Shown piece by piece: positions 37,410 through 46,660 of a stretch of DNA of 64,000 nucleotides. Position 1 is the stretch's first letter, and every line of letters starts with the position of its first letter. A model generated the notes under the pieces. That model was not told where the DNA came from, did not search any database, and was given only the letters and a program-made list of their open reading frames with translations. Origin of the DNA: Ignavibacteria bacterium (lineage in GTDB: Bacteria > Bacteroidota > Ignavibacteria > SZUA-365). The stretch spans positions 47,136 to 111,135 of the forward strand of contig JADKJW010000016.1 of assembly GCA_016720835.1 (NCBI GenBank), in the 5' to 3' direction. The position numbers and the translations under genes were made by a program.

Positions 37410-38488
37410 CGGTCACGCGGACGGACTTCGACGACGCGCGCGTGCGCGACTGGTGGCGCGACGCCTACCGCAGCGGATCGTTGCGGGTGAATACCGCCTT
37501 CCAATCCTGGGAGTGGAACGCGGCATGGTGGGAAACCTTCGGCGCGCACGATCCATCGAGGGAGTTGCTCCTCCTGATGGGGGAAGGGGATGGCGGAATC
37601 GAATTCGTCGCGCCCCTGTTTCTGCAGCGCCGCCGCGTCGGTTCCGCCGTCGCATGGGAGCATGTGCTCTGGCTCGCGAACGAGCTGTCTCCGTATCCGG
37701 ATCTCGTCACGACCTCCCGGGATTGCGCCGTGGCATGGACTGCCATTCTCGAATGCATCGGGCGCGAACATCCGCGCGCGTGGCTGCAACTCGCCGACGT
37801 GTTTCCGCGGAGCACCTTCACGGACTCCGCGCTGTCGTGCGCTGTCGATCGAACGACTGGTTCGACCTGCCTGCAACTGCGGTTCCCCGCGGGCGCGTCC
37901 TGGACCACGGCGGACGTGGTGCGGCCGTCCTTCCGTCGTACGCTGCGCAAAGCGCTCGACAGCGCCGAGGACGCGGGCGATCTTTCCTGGGAGATGATCG
38001 CGGCGCCGGAGATGCGAGCTCTCGACCTGCTCCGCGCGCTGAGCATTGCGCGTTTCGGCACGCGATCCTTCTTCCGCGACCCGGCCGGCGCGGCCTTCTT
38101 CGACCGGATCACCCGGACGGCGGCACAGGACTCGATGCTGGCCGTGCTCTCGCGCGGCGGGCGCCCGGTGCACGCTATATTCGGATTATATCACGCGGAT
38201 ATCTTTTATTATTTTCTTTCCGGCATGGAGAGCGGGTCGGGGGAGACCACGCCCGGCTTCGTGAATTTCCACCATCTCTACGGATGGCTGGCGGAGCGCG
38301 GCGGCACGGCGTTCGATTTTCTCCGCGGAACGGAACGCTACAAGAAGGACCTCGGCGGAAGCGCCATCACGAGCGAGCACGTCAGCATCGTCCCGGAACG
38401 GGCCGCGATCTCGTTCGCCCTTGCCGGCGCCGCGCGGCGTGTTCGGGGAGCTGTTGCGGCAATGCGCGCCGGGGAGGCCGCATCATGA
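37406..38488 (+). CDS. FemAB/BioF2-like GNAT-fold acyltransferase
   Basis: 360 residues, no signal. 'FQSWEWNAAWWETFG' near the start and 'HAIFGLYHADIFYYFLSGME' and 'FLRGTERYKKDLGG' near the end are the marks of the FemAB/CelD-like (BioF2-type acetyltransferase) family. Such proteins occur in exopolysaccharide clusters and are thought to transfer acyl or aminoacyl groups. ATGA overlap at both ends places it firmly in the operon. Donor and acceptor unknown. Confidence 0.8.
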   Translation: MTVTRTDFDDARVRDWWRDAYRSGSLRVNTAFQSWEWNAAWWETFGAHDPSRELLLLMGEGDGGIEFVAPLFLQRRRVGSAVAWEHVLWLANELSPYPDLVTTSRDCAVAWTAILECIGREHPRAWLQLADVFPRSTFTDSALSCAVDRTTGSTCLQLRFPAGASWTTADVVRPSFRRTLRKALDSAEDAGDLSWEMIAAPEMRALDLLRALSIARFGTRSFFRDPAGAAFFDRITRTAAQDSMLAVLSRGGRPVHAIFGLYHADIFYYFLSGMESGSGETTPGFVNFHHLYGWLAERGGTAFDFLRGTERYKKDLGGSAITSEHVSIVPERAAISFALAGAARRVRGAVAAMRAGEAAS

Positions 38489-39018
38489 TCGCGCTGTCGC
38501 GCATCGATTTTTTTCACGCCGCGACGGCCGCGCCGGAATCAGGCGGAGACCAGTTTGTCGTTGTCGCCTCGGCGAACGCGTTTCCATGGCATCTGCTGGA
38601 CGATCATGCGCATGACAACGCCTACCGCGCGCGCTTCCGGGACGGAGCGCGCGTCGTGCTGCGCATCGAAGGCGAGGCGTTGGCGTTCCGCTGCTGGCTT
38701 GCCTCGGGAACGCTCGAGATCGACGAACTCGCAACGCGCTGGTCGTTGCCGACCGGCGACCTTTGCGTGTACGATGTCGTCACGTCGGCGGCGTTCCGCG
38801 GGCGCGGACTGTATCCGGAGGCGTTGGGATGGATTCGGCGTCACACGCCGTCGCCGGCTCCTGTCCGCAGGGTGTGGGTATATTGTTCCGCGCAAAACGC
38901 GTCTTCCCGCCGCGGCATAGAGAAGGCGGAATTCACGCACACGGCACAATGTTCCGCGCTGTTGTTTCGCGGCAGGGCGGTATGGCGGCACGGTCGGCTT
39001 CCCGGAGAGCGCGCATGA
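38485..39018 (+). CDS. GNAT-like N-acetyltransferase
   Basis: 177 residues. The central 'DLCVYDVVTSAAFRGRGLYP' corresponds to the acetyl-CoA-binding strand-loop-helix (R/Q-x-x-G-x-G/A, here RGRGL) of GNAT enzymes, and 'VWVYCSAQNASSRRGIEKAE' to the following N-bearing helix. It probably acetylates an amino sugar or the glycan precursor. Coupled by ATGA overlaps to the genes on each side. Confidence 0.75.
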   Translation: MIALSRIDFFHAATAAPESGGDQFVVVASANAFPWHLLDDHAHDNAYRARFRDGARVVLRIEGEALAFRCWLASGTLEIDELATRWSLPTGDLCVYDVVTSAAFRGRGLYPEALGWIRRHTPSPAPVRRVWVYCSAQNASSRRGIEKAEFTHTAQCSALLFRGRAVWRHGRLPGERA

Positions 39019-39815
39019 AATCCATCGAGCGGTTGTACCGGAAGCTCGCGCTGCGGCGCCTGCTCGCCCGCGCCGGCGATCTCGCGGATCTCGCCTCGAA
39101 TCCATTGCGCACGGTCTATCCGAGGGAGATCGGTTTCGATCCGGGAACGGCGCAGCGCGTGCTCGTTCTGACACCGCATGCGGATGACGAGACCTTCGGC
39201 GCGGGGGGCACGCTGGTCAGGCATCTCGAACGCGGTGACGAGGTCACCGTCGTGCTGTTCTCCGACAATGTTGCGAGCATCGACGGGGAGGACCGCTCCC
39301 CGGAAGAGAAGCGCGCGCTGCGTGAAGAGGAGTTTTCCTCCGCGATGGATGTCCTGGGCGTGCGGGACCGTCGCCTGCTGCGCCGCGGCACCGGGGCGCT
39401 CGAATCGCCGTCCGTTCAATCCGTCGTTGCGGACGTGCTGATTGAGAAAGAACCGCATGTTTTGTATCTTCCGTCGACGTATGATAATCATGAGGAACAC
39501 CGGCGTATCAACAGAGTAGCAAGCCGCGCACTGCGCGCGGTACGGCCGCAACACCTCACCGTGCGGGGGTACGAAGTCTGGTCCCCGGCCCCGGTGACGG
39601 CCGTGGCGGATATCTCCCGGACCGTCACACAAAAGCGCGCGGCCATTCGCTGCTACGCCTCGCAACTCCAGGCGATGGAATATGAACACCACATCCTCGG
39701 ATTGAACGCGTATCGCGCGATGACGCTGCCTCGGGGCGCGCGCTTCGCGGAGGGGTTCCTCGAATTACCGTCCGACGCATACACCGCACTTGTTTCCCGC
39801 CATCTCGACCCATAA
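39015..39815 (+). CDS. Cytoplasmic PIG-L (LmbE-like) deacetylase
   Basis: 266 residues, no signal peptide. The metal-binding motif is 'TPHADDETFGAGGTLVRH' (family form A/T-H-x-D-D-E), with 'YDNHEEHRRINRVASRAL' as the second histidine motif. A zinc-dependent N-deacetylase of GlcNAc-type sugars is expected. With two acetyltransferase-type genes just upstream, it suggests swapping of acyl groups on an amino sugar. Last of seven overlapping or abutting genes in the glycan run. Confidence 0.85.
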   Translation: MKSIERLYRKLALRRLLARAGDLADLASNPLRTVYPREIGFDPGTAQRVLVLTPHADDETFGAGGTLVRHLERGDEVTVVLFSDNVASIDGEDRSPEEKRALREEEFSSAMDVLGVRDRRLLRRGTGALESPSVQSVVADVLIEKEPHVLYLPSTYDNHEEHRRINRVASRALRAVRPQHLTVRGYEVWSPAPVTAVADISRTVTQKRAAIRCYASQLQAMEYEHHILGLNAYRAMTLPRGARFAEGFLELPSDAYTALVSRHLDP

Positions 39816-39848
39816 CGAATATCACCATCTCCCAGGAGGAACGCGTCA

Positions 39849-40622
39849 ATGCTGAAAACCCGCGCACTCATCGCAGGCATGATACTGGCGATCGCCGCTC
39901 TCGGTCTGAACACGCCCCAGGCGCATGCACAGGCAGGGAAGAAACTGATCATCAACAATTTTGCATCCGACCCGGAGGAGAGCGAAACGCACGTCGTGAT
40001 CAGCGATGTGGATGGTATCGGCCCGAACATCAAGATCTCCATCTTCACGGAAGACGGTCGCCTGGTGTATGAACGCTACGAGACGCTCAATGCCTTCAGG
40101 AAAATCAACTATAATCCGCTCACGTACCTGAACGCGTACCAGCACGGCTACAACCAGCATCCCAAGTTCAACGGCACGCTGCGCATCGAAAGCGACGGCG
40201 GAAACATCATCGGCCAGTACTGGGAGATGCGGAAGGACAAGAAGAAATCCTATCTCAACGTCGCCGTGCCGGCTGCCGACGGCGAGGGGTACGACAAGCT
40301 CGTCTGCCAGCATTTCGTCTCCGATAAAACGATCGATGCCGGCATCGTCGTGTCCAACGCCGAGACGAATCGCCCCGTGACGATCAACGTCAAGATGTAT
40401 TCCGACGACGGCGGCCTCGTCGCCACCGAACAGTTCATCATCCAGGCGAACGGCATCGTCCGTATCGATCCGTTCAAGGTGACAAAAGGGGTGCGCATGA
40501 CGGGCACGGCCTACATGGTGGTCGTCGGCGCGGGAAAGATCACCGGAGAATACTGGCAGGCGTCGCCGGGAGAAAAGTATCAGGTGGCGCTGCCGCTTGA
40601 AGGCGTCACAAAGATCCGCTGA
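39849..40622 (+). CDS. Exported protein of unknown function, first of a tandem pair with internal duplication
   Basis: 257 residues. AGGAGG lies 9 nt before the ATG. A signal peptide ends 'NTPQAHAQ'. The mature protein has two copies of a ~100-residue unit: 'INNFASDPEESETHVVISDV' to 'GNIIGQYWEM', and 'CQHFVSDKTIDAGIVVSNAE' to 'GKITGEYWQA'. Each unit closes on a G-x-I-x-G-x-YW motif. The pattern loosely recalls the beta-sandwich of ASRT (Anabaena sensory rhodopsin transducer)-like domains, but this is only a resemblance. The next gene is a paralog, 2 bp away. Possibly an exported partner of the glycan cluster. Confidence 0.8.
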   Translation: MLKTRALIAGMILAIAALGLNTPQAHAQAGKKLIINNFASDPEESETHVVISDVDGIGPNIKISIFTEDGRLVYERYETLNAFRKINYNPLTYLNAYQHGYNQHPKFNGTLRIESDGGNIIGQYWEMRKDKKKSYLNVAVPAADGEGYDKLVCQHFVSDKTIDAGIVVSNAETNRPVTINVKMYSDDGGLVATEQFIIQANGIVRIDPFKVTKGVRMTGTAYMVVVGAGKITGEYWQASPGEKYQVALPLEGVTKIR

Positions 40623-40624
40623 TC

Positions 40625-41413
40625 ATGGCGCGGTCCCGGTTCCTTCGCATCCTCGCGTTCGGTGTTTCGATTGCGTGCCTGTCTCCGGTGGCAGGCGCGC
40701 AATCGCGCGCTTGGGACGACGCGTCTCGCGGTTTGCGTGTCGGTGACCAGCTGGTGGTGAATTTTTTCGATTCCGATCCCGACGAATACGAAACCCACCT
40801 GGTGATCACCGACGTCGAGGGTTCGGGATCCGTGTGCAACGTGCTGGTGTACGACAGCGACGGGGCCTTGCTCGATCAGCAGTCGTACTTTCTGCCGATC
40901 TTCGGCAAGGTGAATTACAATCCCGCGGATCGCATCAAGAGCAAGCTCTTCAAGGGGACGATCCGCATCGTTTCCGATGGCGGAAACGTGGCGGCGCAAT
41001 ATTGGCAGTTCTACCGGAAACCCGAGAGAATGCCGTTCAACACCGCGATCCCTGTGTCCGACGGCGAAGGAGCCGTCTCCTTGCTTTGCCAGCATTTCGT
41101 CGCGGACCCGAAGATCGACGCGAAGCTGGTCCTCTCGAATCCGGCGAGCGACAGTGCGGTGACGGTGGCCGTGACGTTTTATCTCGACAAGGGAAAACAG
41201 CTGTCCCGCGACAGATATCGCATTCCGCCCAACGGGTCTGTGATCATCCAGCCGTACGACGCGAACGAAGGTCTTGTGCGAACCGGACTCGCGTACTGCG
41301 AAGTGATCTCCGCCGGAAAAATCACCGGAGAATACTGGCAGCTCTCCGAAGGGGAAAAGTACCAGGTGGCATTACCGCTCGAAGTCATTCCGAAACGATT
41401 GAAGGACTGGTGA
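40625..41413 (+). CDS. Exported protein of unknown function, paralog of the preceding gene
   Basis: 262 residues with signal peptide ('LAFGVSIACLSPVAGAQ'). It aligns along its whole length with the preceding protein: 'DSDPDEYETHLVITDVEG', 'FGKVNYNPADRIKSK', 'RIVSDGGNVAAQYWQF', 'LCQHFVADPKIDAKLVLSN' and 'GKITGEYWQLSEGEKYQVAL'. The same two-unit architecture is kept. Only 2 bp separate the genes, so they are co-translated and may form a heteromer. No catalytic motif is visible. Confidence 0.8.
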   Translation: MARSRFLRILAFGVSIACLSPVAGAQSRAWDDASRGLRVGDQLVVNFFDSDPDEYETHLVITDVEGSGSVCNVLVYDSDGALLDQQSYFLPIFGKVNYNPADRIKSKLFKGTIRIVSDGGNVAAQYWQFYRKPERMPFNTAIPVSDGEGAVSLLCQHFVADPKIDAKLVLSNPASDSAVTVAVTFYLDKGKQLSRDRYRIPPNGSVIIQPYDANEGLVRTGLAYCEVISAGKITGEYWQLSEGEKYQVALPLEVIPKRLKDW

Positions 41414-41465
41414 GCAGGTACGGTTTCTCTTGGCCCTCCAGGAGAGGGTGATGCAGACTTCAGTC

Positions 41466-41500
41466 AGCTTTACATAATATTTATTATAAGAAGTATGAGG
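41466..41500 (+). promoter_or_regulatory. AT-rich stretch with a dyad, possible promoter region
   Basis: The 117-bp gap before the methyltransferase gene contains an unusually AT-rich segment with ATAAT-ATTT-ATTAT symmetry, in otherwise GC-rich surroundings. No clean -33/-7 pair is seen. GAGGATAG precedes the ATG at 41531. Confidence 0.3.
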
Positions 41501-41530
41501 TCGCTGAAAGCGGCCGTATCGCGAGGATAG

Positions 41531-42301
41531 ATGAAAGAATCGACGAAGAAGAACTGGGATACGTTCTGGGAAGAAAAATCGGAACTCGGCGAAGTGTATG
41601 CGAATACCGACAGGATACGCAGAAACCTGAGCAAGCATCTCGATCTGCGCGGGAAGAAAATTCTTGAAGTCGGTGCAGGCACCGGACGAGACAGCTTCTA
41701 CATGTCCAAGGATGGAGCAACGCTGTTCCTCCTCGATTATTCGATGAATTCCCTGACGCTCATCAAGAAAGCGGCACCGCCGGATCTTCCCGTGAACGCC
41801 ATCGGCGGAGACGCCTTCTCGCTCCCGTTTGAAGACGGAACCTTCGACGTGGTTTTTCATCAGGGGTTGCTTGAACATTTCCGGAAGGATCGCGCCTCGG
41901 CCCTGCTTGCCGAGAATATCCGCGTGCTCGCCAAGGGCGGCCTCCTTGTCGTGGACGTCCCGCAGCGCTGGCACATCTACACGGCGGTGAAACACCTGCT
42001 GATCGCGCTCAACGCGTGGTTCGCAGGCTGGGAGCGCGAATTCTCCGTGCGCGAGCTTCGGACGTTGCTCGAGAGCATGGGCATGCGCTCCCGTGACGCG
42101 TACGGTGAATGGATGTATCCCAGCTTCTTCTATCGCTCCATGCGCGAAGTTCTCCGGAAAACGGGTCTCAAGCTGCCGCTGTATCCCACGATCATCCCGG
42201 GAGCTCGAAACCTGAGAAAAAAGATACGTAACTCCGTAGAAGGGTCCGCACTGCACCTCAACACGTCGCTCTCCATCGGCGTCATTGCGGAGAAACTCTG
42301 A
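41531..42301 (+). CDS. SAM-dependent methyltransferase, class I
   Basis: 256 residues. Motif I is 'KILEVGAGTGRDSFYMSKDG', motif II is 'LFLLDYSMNSL', and 'LPFEDGTFDVVFHQGLLEHF' follows, as in Methyltransf_11-type enzymes. The region after the Rossmann core ('EREFSVRELRTLLESMGM') is the usual C-terminal addition. It has its own AT-rich upstream region and precedes a GT4 gene, so a role in methylating a glycan or lipid carrier is plausible. GAGG lies 5 nt before the ATG. Confidence 0.88.
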   Translation: MKESTKKNWDTFWEEKSELGEVYANTDRIRRNLSKHLDLRGKKILEVGAGTGRDSFYMSKDGATLFLLDYSMNSLTLIKKAAPPDLPVNAIGGDAFSLPFEDGTFDVVFHQGLLEHFRKDRASALLAENIRVLAKGGLLVVDVPQRWHIYTAVKHLLIALNAWFAGWEREFSVRELRTLLESMGMRSRDAYGEWMYPSFFYRSMREVLRKTGLKLPLYPTIIPGARNLRKKIRNSVEGSALHLNTSLSIGVIAEKL

Positions 42302-42341
42302 ACGGCCGCCTCTTCCACAGAAGCCCGGACCGACCATTGAC

Positions 42342-43487
42342 GTGAAAGAGCCCGGAACACTGAAGATCCTGGTCATCAACTGGCAGGACATCTCGAATCC
42401 GCTTGCAGGTGGAGCGGAAGTGCATTTGCACGAGGTATTCGAACGACTCGCCGCGCGCGGCCATTCGGTGACCCTCTTCTGCCACCGGCACAAGGGATCC
42501 GCATCCGAGGAAATGAAGAACGGTATCCGCATCATCCGCAAAGGCGGCCGCTTTTTCTTCAATTTCCACGTTCCGTTCGCCTATTTCACGCGGTTCAAGC
42601 GGGAACGCTACGATGTGGTTGTCGACGATGTGAACAAGATTCCATTTTTCACGCCGATATTCATGTCCGAACCGGTCCAGGGCGTCACGCATCATCTCTT
42701 CGGAAAGAGCATTTTCCTGGAAGCGGCCTTCCCGCTCGCCCTCTACGTCCACCTTGCGGAAAAGCTCATCAAACCGGTGTATAAAAAGGTGCATTTCATC
42801 ATCGGGTCGCCGAGCACGCACCGCGAATACCTGGAATGGGGTTTCCCGCCGGAGCAGGTCTCGATCATCAACTACTGCGTGAACACGAAGACGTACTACC
42901 CTGCCGCGACTGACAACCACGATCCCGACCGCATCTGCTACTTCGGTCGCTTGAAAAAGTACAAGTCCGTTGATCAGCTCCTCCAGGCGTTCTCGCTGCT
43001 GAAGGACGATTTTCCGAAACTGACAGTGGACATCATCGGTGACGGAGATGACCGGGAACGGCTGCAAGCGCTGAGTGCCGAAATGGGGATCTCAGACCGC
43101 GTGCACTTCCTCGGCTTCGTCGATGAGGACAAGAAGGCGCCGCTGCTGCAACAAATGAACTTCGTCGTGAACACTTCGTCGAAAGAAGGCTGGGGACTCA
43201 CCGTCGTGGAATCCAACGCGTGCGGAACGCCCGTCATTGCCGCGAACGTGCCCGGATTGCGCGATTCCGTCATTGATGGAAAAACCGGCATCCTCTACGA
43301 ATATGGAGCTGTACAGGAATTGGCCGAAAAAATGAGATCGTTGCTCTCTCATCCCGAACAGCGGCAACTTCTACGGGAGAATGCGCTTGCCTGGGCTGCG
43401 AGTTTTGATTGGGAAATTGCCGCGACCGAAACACTGGAATTCATCACCAGGACAATCGACCGGAAAGCGCGTTCCCGTAAACCGTGA
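42342..43487 (+). CDS. Glycosyltransferase, GT4 type
   Basis: About 381 residues from a GTG at 42342; an in-frame TTG at 42285, overlapping the methyltransferase gene, is an alternative start. 'ISNPLAGGAEVHLHEVFERL' is the acceptor-side loop. 'RICYFGRLKKYKSVDQLLQA', 'VDIIGDGDDRERLQAL' and 'EGWGLTVVESNACGTPVI' (E-x7-E) define the GT4 donor half. Probable role in surface glycan assembly. It converges on ribE, with 9 bp between stops and no clear terminator. Confidence 0.9.
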   Translation: MKEPGTLKILVINWQDISNPLAGGAEVHLHEVFERLAARGHSVTLFCHRHKGSASEEMKNGIRIIRKGGRFFFNFHVPFAYFTRFKRERYDVVVDDVNKIPFFTPIFMSEPVQGVTHHLFGKSIFLEAAFPLALYVHLAEKLIKPVYKKVHFIIGSPSTHREYLEWGFPPEQVSIINYCVNTKTYYPAATDNHDPDRICYFGRLKKYKSVDQLLQAFSLLKDDFPKLTVDIIGDGDDRERLQALSAEMGISDRVHFLGFVDEDKKAPLLQQMNFVVNTSSKEGWGLTVVESNACGTPVIAANVPGLRDSVIDGKTGILYEYGAVQELAEKMRSLLSHPEQRQLLRENALAWAASFDWEIAATETLEFITRTIDRKARSRKP

Positions 43488-43496
43488 CAGGACTCG

Positions 43497-44135
43497 TCAA
43501 TACCCGAGCTGCTTGAGGTAATCCGTTGTCATGGATGTACTTCCTGCCCGCACCTCAAGCATGTTCACGATGTATTTCCCGAGCATGTCGTACTCGATAT
43601 TGACATCGTCTCCGCCCTTGTAGAAGGAAAAGATGGTGTTGTCGCCGGTATGCGGAATGACGGAAACGAAAAATTCGCCGTTCGTTTTCTCGGCAACAGT
43701 CAAGCTTACTCCGTCCACGGCGACGCTTCCCCGGGGAATGATCCAAGCCGACGCTGACGCAGGATAGGCGATTCCTATCCACAGACTCTCTTCCCTTTTC
43801 TCAATGGAAAGGATGCGCGAGACGGCGTCGACATGGCCTTGGACAAAATGTCCACCGAGCCGTCCGTCGGCCTTCATCGCGCGTTCGAGATTGACCCGCT
43901 TCCCGCCGTGAAAACCGCGGAACGAGGTTTTTTTCATTGTCTCCTCCACCGCTTCCACGGAGAAACTGCGTGGCGAGCAGGCCACTGCGGTCAGGCAAAC
44001 CCCGTTGATGGCGATGCTGTCACCGAGCTGCAGGTCTTCGACGGTCAATGACGCGGCAATGTCGATGCGCCGCCCGTTGCCGAGCGGAGACACTCGTTCA
44101 ATGACTCCGACTTCTTCAATCATCCCTGTAAACAT
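43497..44135 (-). CDS. ribE: Riboflavin synthase (alpha chain)
   Basis: 212 residues, near the usual length of ~210. Two tandem lumazine-binding (beta-barrel) domains: the first starts 'MFTGMIEEVGVIERVS', with 'LQLGDSIAINGVCLTA'; the second has 'GGHFVQGHVDAV' and 'GSVAVDGVSLTVAE'. It converts two 6,7-dimethyl-8-ribityllumazine molecules to riboflavin. Starts 3 bp after the stop of ribD, so the two are one operon. Confidence 0.95.
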   Translation of the reverse strand: MFTGMIEEVGVIERVSPLGNGRRIDIAASLTVEDLQLGDSIAINGVCLTAVACSPRSFSVEAVEETMKKTSFRGFHGGKRVNLERAMKADGRLGGHFVQGHVDAVSRILSIEKREESLWIGIAYPASASAWIIPRGSVAVDGVSLTVAEKTNGEFFVSVIPHTGDNTIFSFYKGGDDVNIEYDMLGKYIVNMLEVRAGSTSMTTDYLKQLGY

Positions 44136-44138
44136 TCG

Positions 44139-45254
44139 TCATTCCTCCTGCAACGGTCGAAAAGTAATCTGCGTGTCGTCCCCGGACGCGACGGTATGCT
44201 CCACGGCGAAATTGCGTGCATCACCCAGAGGAAGGGCTTTGAGCGCGGAGAAGGCACCGAGCCCTCCTCCGATGATCTTGGGCGCGAGGAAGACGTCGAT
44301 CCTGTCGGCGAAGCGCTGGTCGAGGAATGCGGAGAAGACGCCTGCCCCACCCTCCACCAGGAGACCATGGATCCCCTCCTGCAGCAGCCGTTTCAACACC
44401 ACAGGCAGGTAGGCGCGCTCTCGCACGTCGTTCGTCGCCTCGATAACGGTGATACCCTTCGCGCGGAAGGTGTCCACGATTTCCTGATGCCTGTTCGCCG
44501 CGCGTTTCGATGTCACGATGATTGTCCGATGCGCTTCCGGATCTGCAAACACGGCGGATTTCATGGGAAGCTCCCACGAGGAGGTCAGAATGATGCGCCG
44601 TGGATTGTTTCCGGTGACGGCGCGTACGGAAAGCGAAGGATTGTCCTTGCGGACGGTTTCACTGCCGACGAGAACTCCGTCTGCATCCGCGCGCATGGCA
44701 TGCACACGCGCGCGCGACTCCTCGCTCGTGAACCAGCGCGAGGGTCCCCGCAGCGGCGCGATGAATCCGTCGAGTGTTTGAGCGACTTTCAGTCGTACGA
44801 ACGGTCTGTCCTTGGTAACGCGGATGACAAACTTCTCGTTCAACGCGAGGGCCTCGCGCTCCATGACTCCGCTGACGCAGTCGATTCCCGCCTGCCGCAG
44901 CCGCGTCAATCCGTTTCCCGCGACATGGGGATTGGGGTCTTTCATGGCCACGACGACAGACTCGATGCCCGATGCGATGATGGCATCCGTGCACGGAGGC
45001 GTTTTCCCAGCATGATTGCACGGCTCGAGCGTCACATACATCGTCGCGCCCCGGGCAGCGCCCGCGGAATTTCGGAGCGCTTCCACTTCCGCGTGGGGGC
45101 CGCCGAATTTTCTGTGCCATCCTCGACCGATGATTTTTCCGTCCCGGACAATCACGCACCCGACTTGGGGATTCGGCTCCACGTCCCGTCCTCCCCTGCT
45201 TGCCAGTTCAAGGGCTTTCCTCATGAAGGGGATATGCACCGCTTCATCCATCAT
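44139..45254 (-). CDS. ribD: Bifunctional riboflavin deaminase-reductase RibD
   Basis: 371 residues. The N-terminal deaminase has the zinc site 'GGPHAEVEALRNSAG' (HAE) and 'TLEPCNHAGKTPPCTDAI'. The C-terminal reductase starts near residue 150 with 'RPFVRLKVAQTLDGFIAPLR' and holds 'LLVEGGAGVFSAFL'. It performs the second and third steps after GTP cyclohydrolase II. Immediately upstream of ribE. The remaining rib genes are not in the window. Confidence 0.95.
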   Translation of the reverse strand: MMDEAVHIPFMRKALELASRGGRDVEPNPQVGCVIVRDGKIIGRGWHRKFGGPHAEVEALRNSAGAARGATMYVTLEPCNHAGKTPPCTDAIIASGIESVVVAMKDPNPHVAGNGLTRLRQAGIDCVSGVMEREALALNEKFVIRVTKDRPFVRLKVAQTLDGFIAPLRGPSRWFTSEESRARVHAMRADADGVLVGSETVRKDNPSLSVRAVTGNNPRRIILTSSWELPMKSAVFADPEAHRTIIVTSKRAANRHQEIVDTFRAKGITVIEATNDVRERAYLPVVLKRLLQEGIHGLLVEGGAGVFSAFLDQRFADRIDVFLAPKIIGGGLGAFSALKALPLGDARNFAVEHTVASGDDTQITFRPLQEE

Positions 45255-45319
45255 CGGTCGGGCTCCTGTCCTGCGTGGATTTCCGATGTTGTGCTCACGG
45301 ATCGTTCACGTCCGAAAGA

Positions 45320-46657
45320 TCATGGGTTGACGACCAGCAACGCCGTGGAAATTTTTCTGCTGCTGCGATTTCCTCCCGGCGGGGACACGGTGGTGTCATC
45401 GATCACCATCGTCGCGGAACTCCCCCCATCAAAGTTCAACGCGTGGTACGCCCCGCGTTCGACCATGAGGGCGGCGAGGTCCTGGAGCGATATGCCCCTC
45501 CTCCGCTGCCGCCGATTCGGCGGTTCCACCGTGACGAGGATCGCCGTTTTGCCGTCCCTGCTCAGTCCGAAGGCGGTACGTCCGAAATTTCCAGACACGA
45601 AACGCGGTTTGCGCAACCCTTCCTGCTGCCATTCGACGGAGACCCTCCCGTCCCTGACCAGGCGCGGAGTACCGCTCGTCATCTCCACGACGGGGCCCTG
45701 GACTTCCGGGATGAGCCGTGTCGCCAGACTGAATGTATCTCCGATCATGACCGAAAAGAATACCGGGAACTGCCCTTTCCCGAAAGAGAGCACGCCGCCG
45801 TTTCTCGGAACGATCACGAATCCAGTGTCCACATGCGTGATTCGGCATGGAACGAGCGTGTTCGCCAGCGGCGGCGCGAGATACTCGAACTGGGCTTTGA
45901 GGGTCCCGCTTTCAGGACTCACCCCCCAAATGGAGTCGACTGCGGCAGTAAGGCCACTGTCGGACTCCGACTCGTCGGTCACCGAGTCGGCACTCGCCTG
46001 CAGGATGTAGGACATGTCAATGGATGGGACGCTCGAGCCCGTGTACGGCGTGTAGATGACCACGGACGTCGAATCGTATCGCTCGTTGAAGCGTGAAACC
46101 GCGAAACGCCCGTACCTCGTGACCACTTCCGCCTCGAGGTCGAACGTATCAAGGAGCAGACGTCCCGCTGTCGTGCGGGCCAGACCGGACCAGTTTTTAT
46201 ACTTCCTGTTGTTCAGGATCACCCCGTCGATCACTGTCGGGCCGATCGGGTGGTTGCTTCCCGCCTGCCAGAAATTGGCGTTCACGCCGGCGATGACCTT
46301 TTTGTACAGTCCGAGACTGTCCGCCCGGTGCATGATCGAATGCACGCGCTCGAGGCCGGAGATGTGATCAAGTCCCTTTCCGAGGCGCAGGGCCAGTCCG
46401 GGCCGCGACAGATCGACAAGAACGGTATGAACGGTACAGCGCGCTTTCTTGAGGATCAGGGAGGAATAGGTGACACCGTCCGCGAGCCGCCGTGTCTGCT
46501 CCTCGTCGCGTTGGTCGGGCCGCTTCGATCCGGTCTGGGACGCGCTCTCCGCAATGAACAGCAGGACGCACGCAAGCAGGATCGAAAGACGGCGGGTGTT
46601 TCGCGCGAGAGAAGGCGCGATACGCGGGACCGGGGGATATGGCAGGCCGCGTCGCAC
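45320..46657 (-). CDS. Exported phosphodiester glycosidase (NAGPA) family protein
   Basis: 445 residues from a GTG at 46657, 3 bp after the oxidoreductase stop. A hydrophobic segment 'LSILLACVLLFIAESAS' (residues ~24-40) looks like a signal anchor or signal peptide with a long n-region, so the start is uncertain. The NAGPA-type domain is evident at the end: 'RTAFGLSRDGKTAILVTVE', 'GISLQDLAALMVERGAYHAL' and 'NFDGGSSATMVID'. The family includes the enzyme that uncovers mannose-6-phosphate in animals; bacterial members may act on exopolysaccharide or teichoic-acid-like phosphodiesters. A substrate cannot be given. Confidence 0.82.
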   Translation of the reverse strand: MRRGLPYPPVPRIAPSLARNTRRLSILLACVLLFIAESASQTGSKRPDQRDEEQTRRLADGVTYSSLILKKARCTVHTVLVDLSRPGLALRLGKGLDHISGLERVHSIMHRADSLGLYKKVIAGVNANFWQAGSNHPIGPTVIDGVILNNRKYKNWSGLARTTAGRLLLDTFDLEAEVVTRYGRFAVSRFNERYDSTSVVIYTPYTGSSVPSIDMSYILQASADSVTDESESDSGLTAAVDSIWGVSPESGTLKAQFEYLAPPLANTLVPCRITHVDTGFVIVPRNGGVLSFGKGQFPVFFSVMIGDTFSLATRLIPEVQGPVVEMTSGTPRLVRDGRVSVEWQQEGLRKPRFVSGNFGRTAFGLSRDGKTAILVTVEPPNRRQRRRGISLQDLAALMVERGAYHALNFDGGSSATMVIDDTTVSPPGGNRSSRKISTALLVVNP

Positions 46658-46660
46658 GTG

